From: an uncultured Verrucomicrobiales bacterium
GTDB lineage: Bacteria > Verrucomicrobiota > Verrucomicrobiia > Verrucomicrobiales > DEV007
Direction: 5' to 3'
Length of the DNA stretch: 7,726 nt
Assembly (NCBI GenBank): GCA_937893785.1
Contig: CALCSP010000524.1
Span: 1-7,726 of the forward strand
The translations under genes were made by a program, and so were the position numbers. Positions 1 through 6,068 of this stretch are shown here, piece after piece (within the stretch, counting starts at the first letter, position 1; each line of letters begins with the position of its first letter). The notes beneath the pieces were generated by a model. It ran no database searches, had not been told where the DNA came from, and saw nothing but the letters and a program-made list of their open reading frames with translations.

Positions 1-378
1 AAAGAAGCACCATCTGCTGATAATGATGAAGGGCGCGGTGTGCCCGACATTGGCGAGGGCAATCAACCTGCCATTTCCATTCACCGAGCTGCTGAGCAGG
101 GTGATCTAGAGTCATTAAAGAAACATATTGCTGCAGGAGCCGACATTAACGCACAGGATGGCCGTGATGGAGAAACACCGTTGCACCGTGCGATTACCCG
201 CGGGCAGACCGAGGCGGCCAAGCTGCTTATTGAGAGCGGCTGTGATCTCAACATCGGCCGTACAAAGGATGGGGATACGCCATTGGATATGGCGGAAGGG
301 CGGGGGCGAACGGAAATTGCGGCATTGCTACGTGAGAAAGGTGCCAAAAAAAGTTCGGGTCTGCCGGCTATCAAATAA
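1..378 (+). CDS. Ankyrin-repeat protein, 5' end outside window
   Basis: The reading frame is open from the first base to the TAA at 376-378, giving 125 visible residues. A GTG at 40 could be read as a start, but the frame upstream of it is also open and there is no ribosome binding site, so the gene more likely begins outside the window. About 24 polar residues are followed by three ankyrin repeats at roughly residues 25-57, 58-91 and 92-118. They show the usual signatures: HRAAEQGD, AAGADIN, ETPLHRA, EAAKLLIESG and DTPLDMAE. The protein ends shortly after the third repeat, normal for small bacterial ankyrin proteins. Ankyrin repeats bind other proteins; the partner cannot be told. A secreted or lipoprotein N-terminus is possible, since the linker resembles that of the next gene's lipoprotein, but it is not visible. 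The downstream lipoprotein gene starts 46 nt later on the same strand and may be cotranscribed. Confidence 0.85.
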   Translation, partial: KEAPSADNDEGRGVPDIGEGNQPAISIHRAAEQGDLESLKKHIAAGADINAQDGRDGETPLHRAITRGQTEAAKLLIESGCDLNIGRTKDGDTPLDMAEGRGRTEIAALLREKGAKKSSGLPAIK

Positions 379-424
379 TGGAGGTCAGTGTTTGTTGTCC
401 TGATAAGAGGGTCATTTCCAGCCA

Positions 425-1108
425 ATGAAGATACGGAATTTGATACTGATCAGTCTCCTGTTTGTGGGATGCGGAGGGCAGCCGGCGCCGCATAAAGGCG
501 ATGATAGCCAAAGTCCTGACATTCCTGCCAACCAAGAGATGGAAAGAGAGACTCCCGTTGGGGGTGATGCCGAAAACACTGCTGTGGGCAATCAACAAGT
601 TCCTACCGTTGATGCGTTGATTGCCGCAATGGGAACTCCATTGAATAAAAACGAAAAAAAGATTGTCGGCAAATACCTTGAGAGGGTTACAAGTGCCAAT
701 AATCCCGGGCTTTATGCGGGTGATGCGCCAAGGGAGACGATCAACAGGGGCAACCGGACGTATTCCATTTTATATGATGACGGAGAGGAAACGACCCTAG
801 TGCATGGAATCTGGATGATTCAAGGCAATGACTACTATTACATAGAGATGATTGCTAACGGGGTGCCGATTCCGAAAGAAGAACGCGAAGTTTACCATGC
901 CGCCGTGGTGAAACTTGATAAAGAAAAGAGTGTTTTTTCTGTTCCGTCACCTGATGATCCCTCAAAGAAGGACCATATTACCTTGGAGTTGATTGAGAGA
1001 TTTAAGGCTGCGCAAATGCAGGCGTTTAATGATGAGGCAGTGAATCGAGACTTCGATATTTTTGAGATTCACAAGGGAGGATTTCCTCTTCCCGAGGTTA
1101 CACCATGA
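425..1108 (+). CDS. Putative lipoprotein of unknown function (227 aa)
   Basis: I do not recognise the family. The N-terminus MKIRNLILISLLFVGC has a short basic start, a hydrophobic stretch and a cysteine at residue 16, which fits a lipoprotein signal peptide, although Phe at -3 of the lipobox is less usual. Gly-17 gives no inner-membrane retention signal. Residues 17-58 form a polar, Pro/Asp/Glu-rich linker. Residues 59-96 look helical. Residues 107-146 look like beta strands around an acidic DDGEE turn, a GIWMIQGN stretch and a YYY cluster, followed by a charged helical C-terminus (about 183-205). It is probably an anchored periplasmic or outer-membrane protein. The ATG at 425 is the only start that gives a signal peptide; a GAGGG about 13 nt upstream is too far away for a good ribosome binding site. 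The gene follows the ankyrin gene by 46 nt and converges with the ThuA-like gene, 20 nt away. Confidence 0.85.
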   Translation: MKIRNLILISLLFVGCGGQPAPHKGDDSQSPDIPANQEMERETPVGGDAENTAVGNQQVPTVDALIAAMGTPLNKNEKKIVGKYLERVTSANNPGLYAGDAPRETINRGNRTYSILYDDGEETTLVHGIWMIQGNDYYYIEMIANGVPIPKEEREVYHAAVVKLDKEKSVFSVPSPDDPSKKDHITLELIERFKAAQMQAFNDEAVNRDFDIFEIHKGGFPLPEVTP

Positions 1109-1110
1109 CC

Positions 1111-1159
1111 GGAGTCAGTGATCCCCGTCTACTTTTGTAAGGGGATGATCGGAGACTCC
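1111..1159. terminator. Hairpin at the convergent gene border
   Basis: The 20-nt gap between two convergent genes contains a nested inverted repeat. GGAGTC at 1111-1116 pairs with GACTCC at 1154-1159, ATCCCC at 1121-1126 pairs with GGGGAT at 1141-1146, and TAC at 1130-1132 pairs with GTA at 1137-1139 around a TTTT loop. The right arm lies in the last codons of the ThuA-like gene. There is no long T-run after it on either strand, so it is not a classical intrinsic terminator. It could still stop or stabilise both transcripts. The pairing is seen; the function is inferred. Confidence 0.4.
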
Positions 1160-2160
1160 CAGCCAGCAAGATCCGCGGGCTTGGTGCCGCCCTTGCGGCG
1201 TCCCTTGCCCCTTGCCCATGTGCCGTTGAAGGGACCCACAAAGCTCACTTCGGCATCGGGCTTGATGGATTGCTCCATTCCAACCGCCCAGAAGCAGGCG
1301 TTAATCAGTAGCCGGCGGTAACCTTCATTCTCAATGTCATTGGAGGCACCGTAAGTGCTGGTAAAGACTCGTCCCTTTGTTGAGCCGTCTGCTCCCATGT
1401 AGTGGCGGGTCCAAGCGCCCGGAACGGTCTTCCGGGTTTCATCATCGGGTGAATCCGGAGACATGCCCTTGAGAGGTTGTGCCATGGCCAGAGCCGTGAA
1501 GGGTTTCAAGGGGTTGGCATTGTAGCCGCCGCATTGCGCCCACATATCCTTTACTCCGCGCAGGATCGGGTGGGAAGCCTGCTCGGGAACAATATCTAGA
1601 CGCGTGCTGGAGCTGTGGTTGCCGCCATAGTGGCCAGCCCATTTTTCACCCAACACCTGACGGCCGAAACCGTCCTTATATTCAGCCCCACCATAGCCGT
1701 TGTTGAATTTTGCATAGGGGCTGTCCTTTGGAATACGATTGAAGCCATGCGTGGCAGTGCGTAGCCCGACGATGGGCCCGGCCCGGTCTAGATAAGCCAC
1801 AAAATGCTTCATCTGATCAGCCGGCCAGTTTTGAAACCGCGTGAAGATGACCATGAGATCCGCGTGGTCCAGCTCTTCAATGCCGGGCACGTTATTGGCC
1901 CCTGGCTGAATCTCACCCTTGGCATTGAGGCCAAAAACCACCGAGCACTTAAAGCCATGGTGTTTGGCCAGAATACGTGCGAGGGCAGGCAGGGTTTCCT
2001 CGGACCGATACTCGTGGTCACTGGCGATGAAGACGAGGTGCTTGCCCTTGCCAGGGCCACTTTTCCCCTCATAGACAAGGGGAGCCGCCGCGTTGAGCAA
2101 CGCGGATGAGCTGACAAGGCAGGTGAGAAATCCGAAGAGAATTTTATACATAGCAAACAT
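1129..2160 (-). CDS. Secreted ThuA-like domain protein
   Basis: This is a ThuA-like protein (trehalose-utilisation family, class I glutamine amidotransferase-like fold) of the secreted type common in Planctomycetes and Verrucomicrobia. Numbering from the ATG at 2160 (343 aa), residues 1-25 form a signal peptide ending near LLNAAA. Family landmarks follow: SDHEYRSEE (about 47-55), LMVIFTRFQNWP (102-113), GLRTATHGF (132-140), WAGHYGGNH (174-182), HPILRG (197-202) and NEGYRRLLINACFWAVG (278-294). ThuA proteins are linked to 3-keto-glucoside metabolism; the exact substrate here cannot be read from sequence. The open frame extends to a TTG at 2187, but the ATG at 2160, or the one at 2151 (MYKILFG), gives a better signal peptide; none has a Shine-Dalgarno sequence. 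It is the last gene of the presumed operon, about 62 nt after the SGNH hydrolase gene. The basic tail (GKGRRKGG) is a minor variation. Confidence 0.92.
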   Translation of the reverse strand: MFAMYKILFGFLTCLVSSSALLNAAAPLVYEGKSGPGKGKHLVFIASDHEYRSEETLPALARILAKHHGFKCSVVFGLNAKGEIQPGANNVPGIEELDHADLMVIFTRFQNWPADQMKHFVAYLDRAGPIVGLRTATHGFNRIPKDSPYAKFNNGYGGAEYKDGFGRQVLGEKWAGHYGGNHSSSTRLDIVPEQASHPILRGVKDMWAQCGGYNANPLKPFTALAMAQPLKGMSPDSPDDETRKTVPGAWTRHYMGADGSTKGRVFTSTYGASNDIENEGYRRLLINACFWAVGMEQSIKPDAEVSFVGPFNGTWARGKGRRKGGTKPADLAGWESPIIPLQK

Positions 2161-2222
2161 GATAGGGATATAGCGGCAGGCTGGCAAGCTAAGTCAGGTC
2201 GGCCAAATCCAAAAAGCTTCTG

Positions 2223-2966
2223 CTATTTCCAGTTCTTTGCAGACTGGTCGAGTTGCTGATCGGTTAACCCAAAAGCCTTGGCGACTCCACGCGCCATCAT
2301 GATGTTTCCGGCCTTGTTCATGTGCACGCCGTCACTGGTTAATTGCTTGCCCTTAGGGGCATCTGCCGGGAATTTTTTAAGACCTTCCTGCATATTGGCA
2401 TTGAGGTCAGCCAAGAGGCACTTTTTCTCCTTCGCCAGTGCCTTGATGAAGGCATTGTATCCGGCGAGCTTTTGATTCATGGCGTTACTCTGGTCCTCAC
2501 CGATCATCGTTGAGGTCAGCAGCATGACCTTAACACCTGCCTTGTGGGCACGGTTGACGATCTCGGCAATGTTTTTCTTGTAGGATTCGAGATCAACGCC
2601 GCGCTTGCCGTGCCAAACATCGTTGACTCCACAACTTAAGGTCATCCAGTCCGGTTTGTGCTGCAGAACATCTTTTTCCAGACGTGCGAGCATCTGGTTG
2701 GACTTGTGCCCGCTGATACCGGCAAAGACGGGGGCCGCTTCAATCCCCTGGTCCTTAAGGGCAGAGAGCACCAGTTGGCAGTAACCACCTTTCCTTTTTC
2801 CTGCCTGAGTGATGGAATCACCCATGAAGGCAATTTTATCGCCATTTTTTACAGCTATGTTTCCTTTTTCTGCAGCGGATATTTTTCCTGAGGGCAGTAT
2901 GAAGGATGTCATGAGCAGTGCCAGTGGGCACAGGGATTTAAGGGGATTCATTGGTAAATAAGTCAT
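2223..2966 (-). CDS. Secreted SGNH/GDSL-family hydrolase (esterase)
   Basis: A complete 247-residue SGNH hydrolase with all four diagnostic blocks. Block I is GDSIT (49-53) with nucleophile Ser-51. Block II is GISGHKSN with Gly-86. Block III is GVNDVW (113-118) with Asn-115. Block V is DGVHMN (212-217) with the Asp-212/His-215 pair. A signal peptide covers about residues 6-31 (LKSLCPLALLMTSF to ISAA), so the enzyme acts outside the cytoplasm. The family cleaves ester bonds, and in polysaccharide-degrading bacteria it often removes acetyl groups from glycans; here that is inferred from the neighbouring SASA esterase. The ATG at 2966 opens the frame. The in-frame ATG at 2951 (MNPLKSL) gives an equally good or better signal peptide, and neither has a Shine-Dalgarno sequence. 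The gene lies 79 nt after the esterase gene and before the ThuA-like gene on the same strand. Confidence 0.94.
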   Translation of the reverse strand: MTYLPMNPLKSLCPLALLMTSFILPSGKISAAEKGNIAVKNGDKIAFMGDSITQAGKRKGGYCQLVLSALKDQGIEAAPVFAGISGHKSNQMLARLEKDVLQHKPDWMTLSCGVNDVWHGKRGVDLESYKKNIAEIVNRAHKAGVKVMLLTSTMIGEDQSNAMNQKLAGYNAFIKALAKEKKCLLADLNANMQEGLKKFPADAPKGKQLTSDGVHMNKAGNIMMARGVAKAFGLTDQQLDQSAKNWK

Positions 2967-3045
2967 AATGATCTGTTTGTGTTTTTACTGTTTGAGTGAC
3001 CTGGACGGTTTAATGACAGACTTTCATGCAGGGTGAATTCCAGGC

Positions 3046-4269
3046 TTACTGATTTTTCATCATCTGGTGCATGGACTTGGCAAATGCATCGCCCAAACGC
3101 ACGAAGAATTTGCCGCTTCCGAGGTAGTGATAGGGGCGGTCACTGCCCACCACACACCACTCAGCAAAGCGCTTGGCCCAACCCTGGTCATAGACACCGC
3201 GTGCCTTCAGGTCATAGACCTTATAGCTTTCCACGGAGGCAACATTTCCCTTGAATTCGGGTGTGGCTGCAGCTTGTCGCTGGGCAACAGAGACGGCATT
3301 CTTGTCCACGGCCTCCTTGGTCATGTTGGTGCCCATGACGCCAATGACAAAGGGCATCTTTGGGGCCTCGTATTCTTTGCGGATGTCCTTGATGAAGTGG
3401 ACCATCATGTCCTTGTAGTTATTCCGAAATGCTTCTGAGAACTGGTCATTGAATCCCTGAAACCAAACAAAACCTGCCATTTCATGCCCGGCAGCGGGAT
3501 CATAGGCAGGATGATAATTCTTGAGATCCTTGAGCACCGTTTCGATGGCTTCGGTCATCATTCTCCAGTTGAGCCCCGCATTCTTGCGGATGTCTGCCGC
3601 GTTTTTAGCCGCTTTCTGTTTTTCATCCAGCTGGTATGGGCCGGCAGAAGGCGGACGGAAATCGTAGTTGATGGACTTGCCGCCCCATGAGGTCTTGATC
3701 AAAAGGATCGGGGAATCCATTTTTTTTGCCATCGAGAGGCCGAAGCTTAATTCCGGGCCGATCTTTTCCGGGTTTCCCCCGTATCCAACACTCAGAGGGC
3801 CTGAGCGTTTGTTGCCATCTGCAATCGAGGAGATATAAACCTGGTCTGAGACTACACATGATGAGGTTACCTTTTTCTTGTAAGCTTCGTACTCTTCCTT
3901 GAGCTTTTTTACTTCTGCCTCGGCGGCTGTTTTCTCCGGGCCTTCGCTCATCTTTTTGATTTTCTCATTAGAGATCCCGCCGGTGAGCTCATCGGTTTTC
4001 CTTACCTGTGTGAGTATTTTTGCCAATACTTTCTTTGAGAGGTTGCTATCCTTCTTGAATACCATTTGAGCAAGTTGCCGGTCCCCTGCAATGTCCGAGT
4101 CATAAAGGGTTGCCATGGTATGGGAGTTGGCGTGACCGACCATGTTGGACTGGCCGGCAAGGATAAATATTTGCAGTTTTTTGCTGCCGGGGTTTGCCGA
4201 GATAGTGCCGGCTGTCATCATTGACAGAAATAGGGCGATGACTTTGCTAATATGGTTCATTTTCAGCAT
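3046..4269 (-). CDS. Secreted SASA-type carbohydrate esterase (sialate O-acetylesterase family)
   Basis: A 407-residue SASA/DUF303-type esterase of the SGNH fold. A signal peptide spans about residues 1-25 (HISKVIALFLSMMTAGTISA). Family motifs in order are LAGQSNMVGH (37-46) with nucleophile Ser-41, GPELSFGLSMA (171-181), LLIKTSWGGKSI (189-200), the DFRPPSAGPY region (203-212), GFVWFQGFND (266-275) and PYHYLGSGKFF (379-389) with probable catalytic His-381. These enzymes remove acetyl groups from sugars; the name comes from sialic acid, but most environmental members probably act on plant or algal glycans. Between the first block and the GPLSVGYG region (157-164) lies a long Lys/Glu-rich helical stretch, about 73-135, that may form a coiled coil. 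The ATG at 4269 is used; a second ATG at 4260 would remove only three residues. It is probably the first gene of a three-gene operon reading leftward from the 4270-4408 intergenic region. Confidence 0.93.
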   Translation of the reverse strand: MLKMNHISKVIALFLSMMTAGTISANPGSKKLQIFILAGQSNMVGHANSHTMATLYDSDIAGDRQLAQMVFKKDSNLSKKVLAKILTQVRKTDELTGGISNEKIKKMSEGPEKTAAEAEVKKLKEEYEAYKKKVTSSCVVSDQVYISSIADGNKRSGPLSVGYGGNPEKIGPELSFGLSMAKKMDSPILLIKTSWGGKSINYDFRPPSAGPYQLDEKQKAAKNAADIRKNAGLNWRMMTEAIETVLKDLKNYHPAYDPAAGHEMAGFVWFQGFNDQFSEAFRNNYKDMMVHFIKDIRKEYEAPKMPFVIGVMGTNMTKEAVDKNAVSVAQRQAAATPEFKGNVASVESYKVYDLKARGVYDQGWAKRFAEWCVVGSDRPYHYLGSGKFFVRLGDAFAKSMHQMMKNQ

Positions 4270-4408
4270 TTTATTTGTTCAGTTTGATCGAAAGGAGAGA
4301 ATTAGTTGACGTTATGCTGATCCCGGTGTGTTCTTAGATCAAGCCTATAAAACACGCGGTTCAGAAGAGGAAGAGTTCGTTGGCTGATATCACTTTGCTC
4401 GTCGTTTG
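4270..4408. promoter_or_regulatory. Divergent intergenic region, presumed promoters for both sides
   Basis: These 139 nt separate the divergently transcribed esterase operon and the 529-residue lipoprotein gene, so promoters for both should lie here. On the plus strand there is a TTGACG at 4306-4311 and a TATAAA at 4346-4351, but they are 34 nt apart and do not form one sigma-70 promoter. Short complementary pentamers, TGATC at 4318-4322 and GATCA at 4337-4341, flank the centre. An AAAGGAG at 4291-4297 resembles a Shine-Dalgarno sequence on the plus strand but precedes only a 7-codon frame. The promoter role is inferred from gene orientation, not from a clear consensus. Confidence 0.4.
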
Positions 4409-5998
4409 ATGTTTCTTTGTTTTCATAAGCTGCGCCATGGTAGCCTTATCACTGTTAGTTTTTTGATAGCGGTCATGGTGTTGCTTGCAAACGGGTGCCG
4501 GCAACCGAACAAGGCAGAAAAGACTGCGGAGACTTGGGAGACTTGGGAAGCCTTCCGTAAACAATGGCAGGAGAGGGGGGAGGTATTTGACTATAGCGCA
4601 CACATTCCCGCGGCGGTGCCCTCGGAAAAAAACTTTGCCCATACCCCGCTGCTAAAACCGCTTCTCGAATACGACTGGAATGATGAGATGACAGAAGCCG
4701 AGCCTTCGGATCCGGCTCAACACAGTAAGGCAACCAGTTTATTTGAGTTACCAGGAACGCAACCTCCTTTGGGTCAATGGCAGGCGGGCCAATCCGTGGA
4801 TCTTTTAGCGTGGCAGGAATATTTCCGGGGGCAGGCAGAGCTCTTTAAAACTGAAGAGCCTAAAAAGCCCGATGAGGCAGGAAACGCAGCAAGTGATGTA
4901 TTGCGGGCGCTGAATGTTTTTGGCGAGAATATGGCAGCACTCCAAACAGCTGCCGACAAGCGCCCGCTTTGTCGGTTTGATGTCAGGTATGAGGCGCACT
5001 TGCATGCAATGACACCTCATCTGTTTGTCTTGATGCGGGCTGCGAAGTGTTTCACATTGCGAGCCGTTGCCTATCTTGCTAAGGAGGACATCAATGCTGC
5101 ATTTGCTGATGCTAAAATGGTCATTTTCCTGGCTCAGAGTATTGCCCGTGAGCCAACTCTTATTTCCAAACTGGTGCGCATTTCGATACTGGATCAGGCA
5201 TTACAGGTCATTTGGCAGGGCCTAGTAGAAAACAGGTGGAGTAATGAACAATTGGGTGTCCTGCGGGCACGGCTCTCAAGTGTCAACCTCGTGCCGGACC
5301 TTCAGGTGGCTTTGCTCTATGAGCGTGACATGTTTAATCTGGTCATTGACCAGATGATCCGGAAACCGGTTTCGCAATGGCAGGAGAATTTTCAAGGGCT
5401 CGGTGAATTCAAGGTGCCTCCTGCCAAACAGATTTCTTGGCTGGAGCAGAATCAAATCCGGTTCAATCAGCTTTACTTGAAGTTTGCTCGCAACCTTGTG
5501 GATGTAGAAAATGGCGTCATAGACCCGGGAATTGCTGCGGCGCATGATCATTACCTTAATGAACTGGATAAGGACGATCCTCATAACCTGCTGGTTGCGT
5601 TGGTTTCTATGAACCTGAGCGGGGTTGCAAGTCGCTTCGGTAATACCCAAACAGGAATCGACCATGCCTGTATTGCTGCTGCTCTTGAGCAGGAAAAGAT
5701 GAAAGAGGGCAAATATCCCGCAGAGTTCGTAGACCTTGCCAAACTCTCAGTATCATTGGCGAGAGGGATCCCCTCATTGCTGCGATCTAGAAGCTTGGGG
5801 GGATTGAACCTGACTGACCCCTTCAGTGGGAATCCTTATTTCTATGTTGCAGGGACCAGACGATACGTGCTTTATGGGACGGGATGGGATCTCAAGGATG
5901 ATGGTGGTAAGCTCATCATGGAAGGCAAGGAAAAAACGCGGATAGACAATACGCGTGGAGACCGGGCCTGGCGGTATACTCAGAGTTCCGGAAAATAA
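4409..5998 (+). CDS. Lipoprotein of a verrucomicrobial family, helical core with GspG-like tail
   Basis: A 529-residue secreted protein. The signal peptide (about 1-29) ends in VLLANGC, so Cys-30 may be lipidated, although A-N-G is a loose lipobox. The layout matches a paralogous family I associate with Verrucomicrobia. An N-terminal ERGEVFDY to NFAHTPLL region (55-82) is followed by a mostly helical domain with RPLCRFDVR (185-193) and EPTLISKLVRI (248-258). A C-terminal part carries KEGKYPAEF (432-440), DPFSGNP (470-476) and VLYGTGWDLKDDGG (487-500). This last part resembles the end of GspG-type major pseudopilins (DPWG...GxDGxxGG), but there is no prepilin N-terminus. No enzyme motif is visible and the function is unknown. 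A TTG directly precedes the ATG at 4409; the ATG is preferred, and there is no Shine-Dalgarno sequence. The gene stands alone, divergent from the esterase operon and convergent with the cytochrome gene. Confidence 0.9.
   Translation: MFLCFHKLRHGSLITVSFLIAVMVLLANGCRQPNKAEKTAETWETWEAFRKQWQERGEVFDYSAHIPAAVPSEKNFAHTPLLKPLLEYDWNDEMTEAEPSDPAQHSKATSLFELPGTQPPLGQWQAGQSVDLLAWQEYFRGQAELFKTEEPKKPDEAGNAASDVLRALNVFGENMAALQTAADKRPLCRFDVRYEAHLHAMTPHLFVLMRAAKCFTLRAVAYLAKEDINAAFADAKMVIFLAQSIAREPTLISKLVRISILDQALQVIWQGLVENRWSNEQLGVLRARLSSVNLVPDLQVALLYERDMFNLVIDQMIRKPVSQWQENFQGLGEFKVPPAKQISWLEQNQIRFNQLYLKFARNLVDVENGVIDPGIAAAHDHYLNELDKDDPHNLLVALVSMNLSGVASRFGNTQTGIDHACIAAALEQEKMKEGKYPAEFVDLAKLSVSLARGIPSLLRSRSLGGLNLTDPFSGNPYFYVAGTRRYVLYGTGWDLKDDGGKLIMEGKEKTRIDNTRGDRAWRYTQSSGK
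4529..4546 (+). repeat. Two perfect 9-bp tandem copies
   Basis: The unit GAGACTTGG occurs twice in direct succession, at 4529-4537 and 4538-4546. It is in frame and encodes repeated Glu-Thr-Trp (ETWETWE) just after the signal peptide of the 529-residue lipoprotein. It looks like a small replication-slippage duplication in a linker. Confidence 0.8.
5337..5373. repeat. Two adjacent palindromes inside the lipoprotein gene
   Basis: ATCTGGTCA at 5337-5345 and TGACCAGAT at 5347-5355 form a perfect 9-bp inverted repeat around a single T. Six bases later, GAAACCGGTTTC at 5362-5373 is a perfect 12-bp palindrome. Both lie within codons for the stretch NLVIDQMIRKPVS. The symmetry is certain; any role as a protein-binding site or RNA structure is unproven and may be chance. 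Confidence 0.7.
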
Positions 5999-6035
5999 AT
6001 TTCCGCGTTCAGTGTATATTTAAGCTTCCACTCCC

Positions 6036-6060
6036 GCCGGTCTTCAGCTGATTGACCGGC
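6036..6060. terminator. Hairpin between convergent genes, probable shared terminator
   Basis: GCCGGTC at 6036-6042 pairs perfectly with GACCGGC at 6054-6060 around an 11-nt loop, giving a GC-rich 7-bp stem in the 70-nt gap between the converging lipoprotein and cytochrome genes. Its position 38 nt after one stop codon and 8 nt after the other suits a bidirectional terminator. No T-run follows the stem on either strand, so it would be a non-canonical or Rho-assisted stop. Confidence 0.55.
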
Positions 6061-6068
6061 AGGTGCCA

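Noticed and set aside
81..425. A 114-codon minus-strand open frame opposite the ankyrin gene
   Set aside because: The plus-strand frame encodes three good ankyrin repeats; the opposite frame has low-complexity Ser/Arg/Pro-rich composition typical of a shadow.
1804..2109. A 101-codon plus-strand open frame opposite the ThuA-like gene
   Set aside because: It is a shadow of the ThuA coding frame; the ThuA protein has strong family motifs across this stretch and the plus-strand frame has none.
3000..3044. Inverted repeat CCTGGA / TCCAGG in the gap between the esterase and SGNH hydrolase genes
   Set aside because: Only six pairs with a 33-nt loop and no T-run; too weak to call a terminator or attenuator.
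3067..3438. A 123-codon plus-strand open frame opposite the SASA esterase gene
   Set aside because: It lies fully antisense to a gene with clear catalytic motifs, has no recognisable domain or ribosome binding site, and its composition is what an antisense frame of a coding sequence gives.
4155..4199. CGGCAA / TTGCCG inverted repeat near the 5' end of the esterase gene
   Set aside because: A 6-bp stem with a 33-nt loop is expected by chance in coding DNA of this size.
4291..4335. Shine-Dalgarno-like AAAGGAG followed by a 7-codon frame in the divergent intergenic region
   Set aside because: The spacing to the ATG at 4314 is too long and the peptide is too short to support as a leader gene without expression data.
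5276..5665. A 129-codon minus-strand open frame opposite the 529-residue lipoprotein gene
   Set aside because: It is antisense to a well-supported gene, with no signal peptide, motif or start signal.
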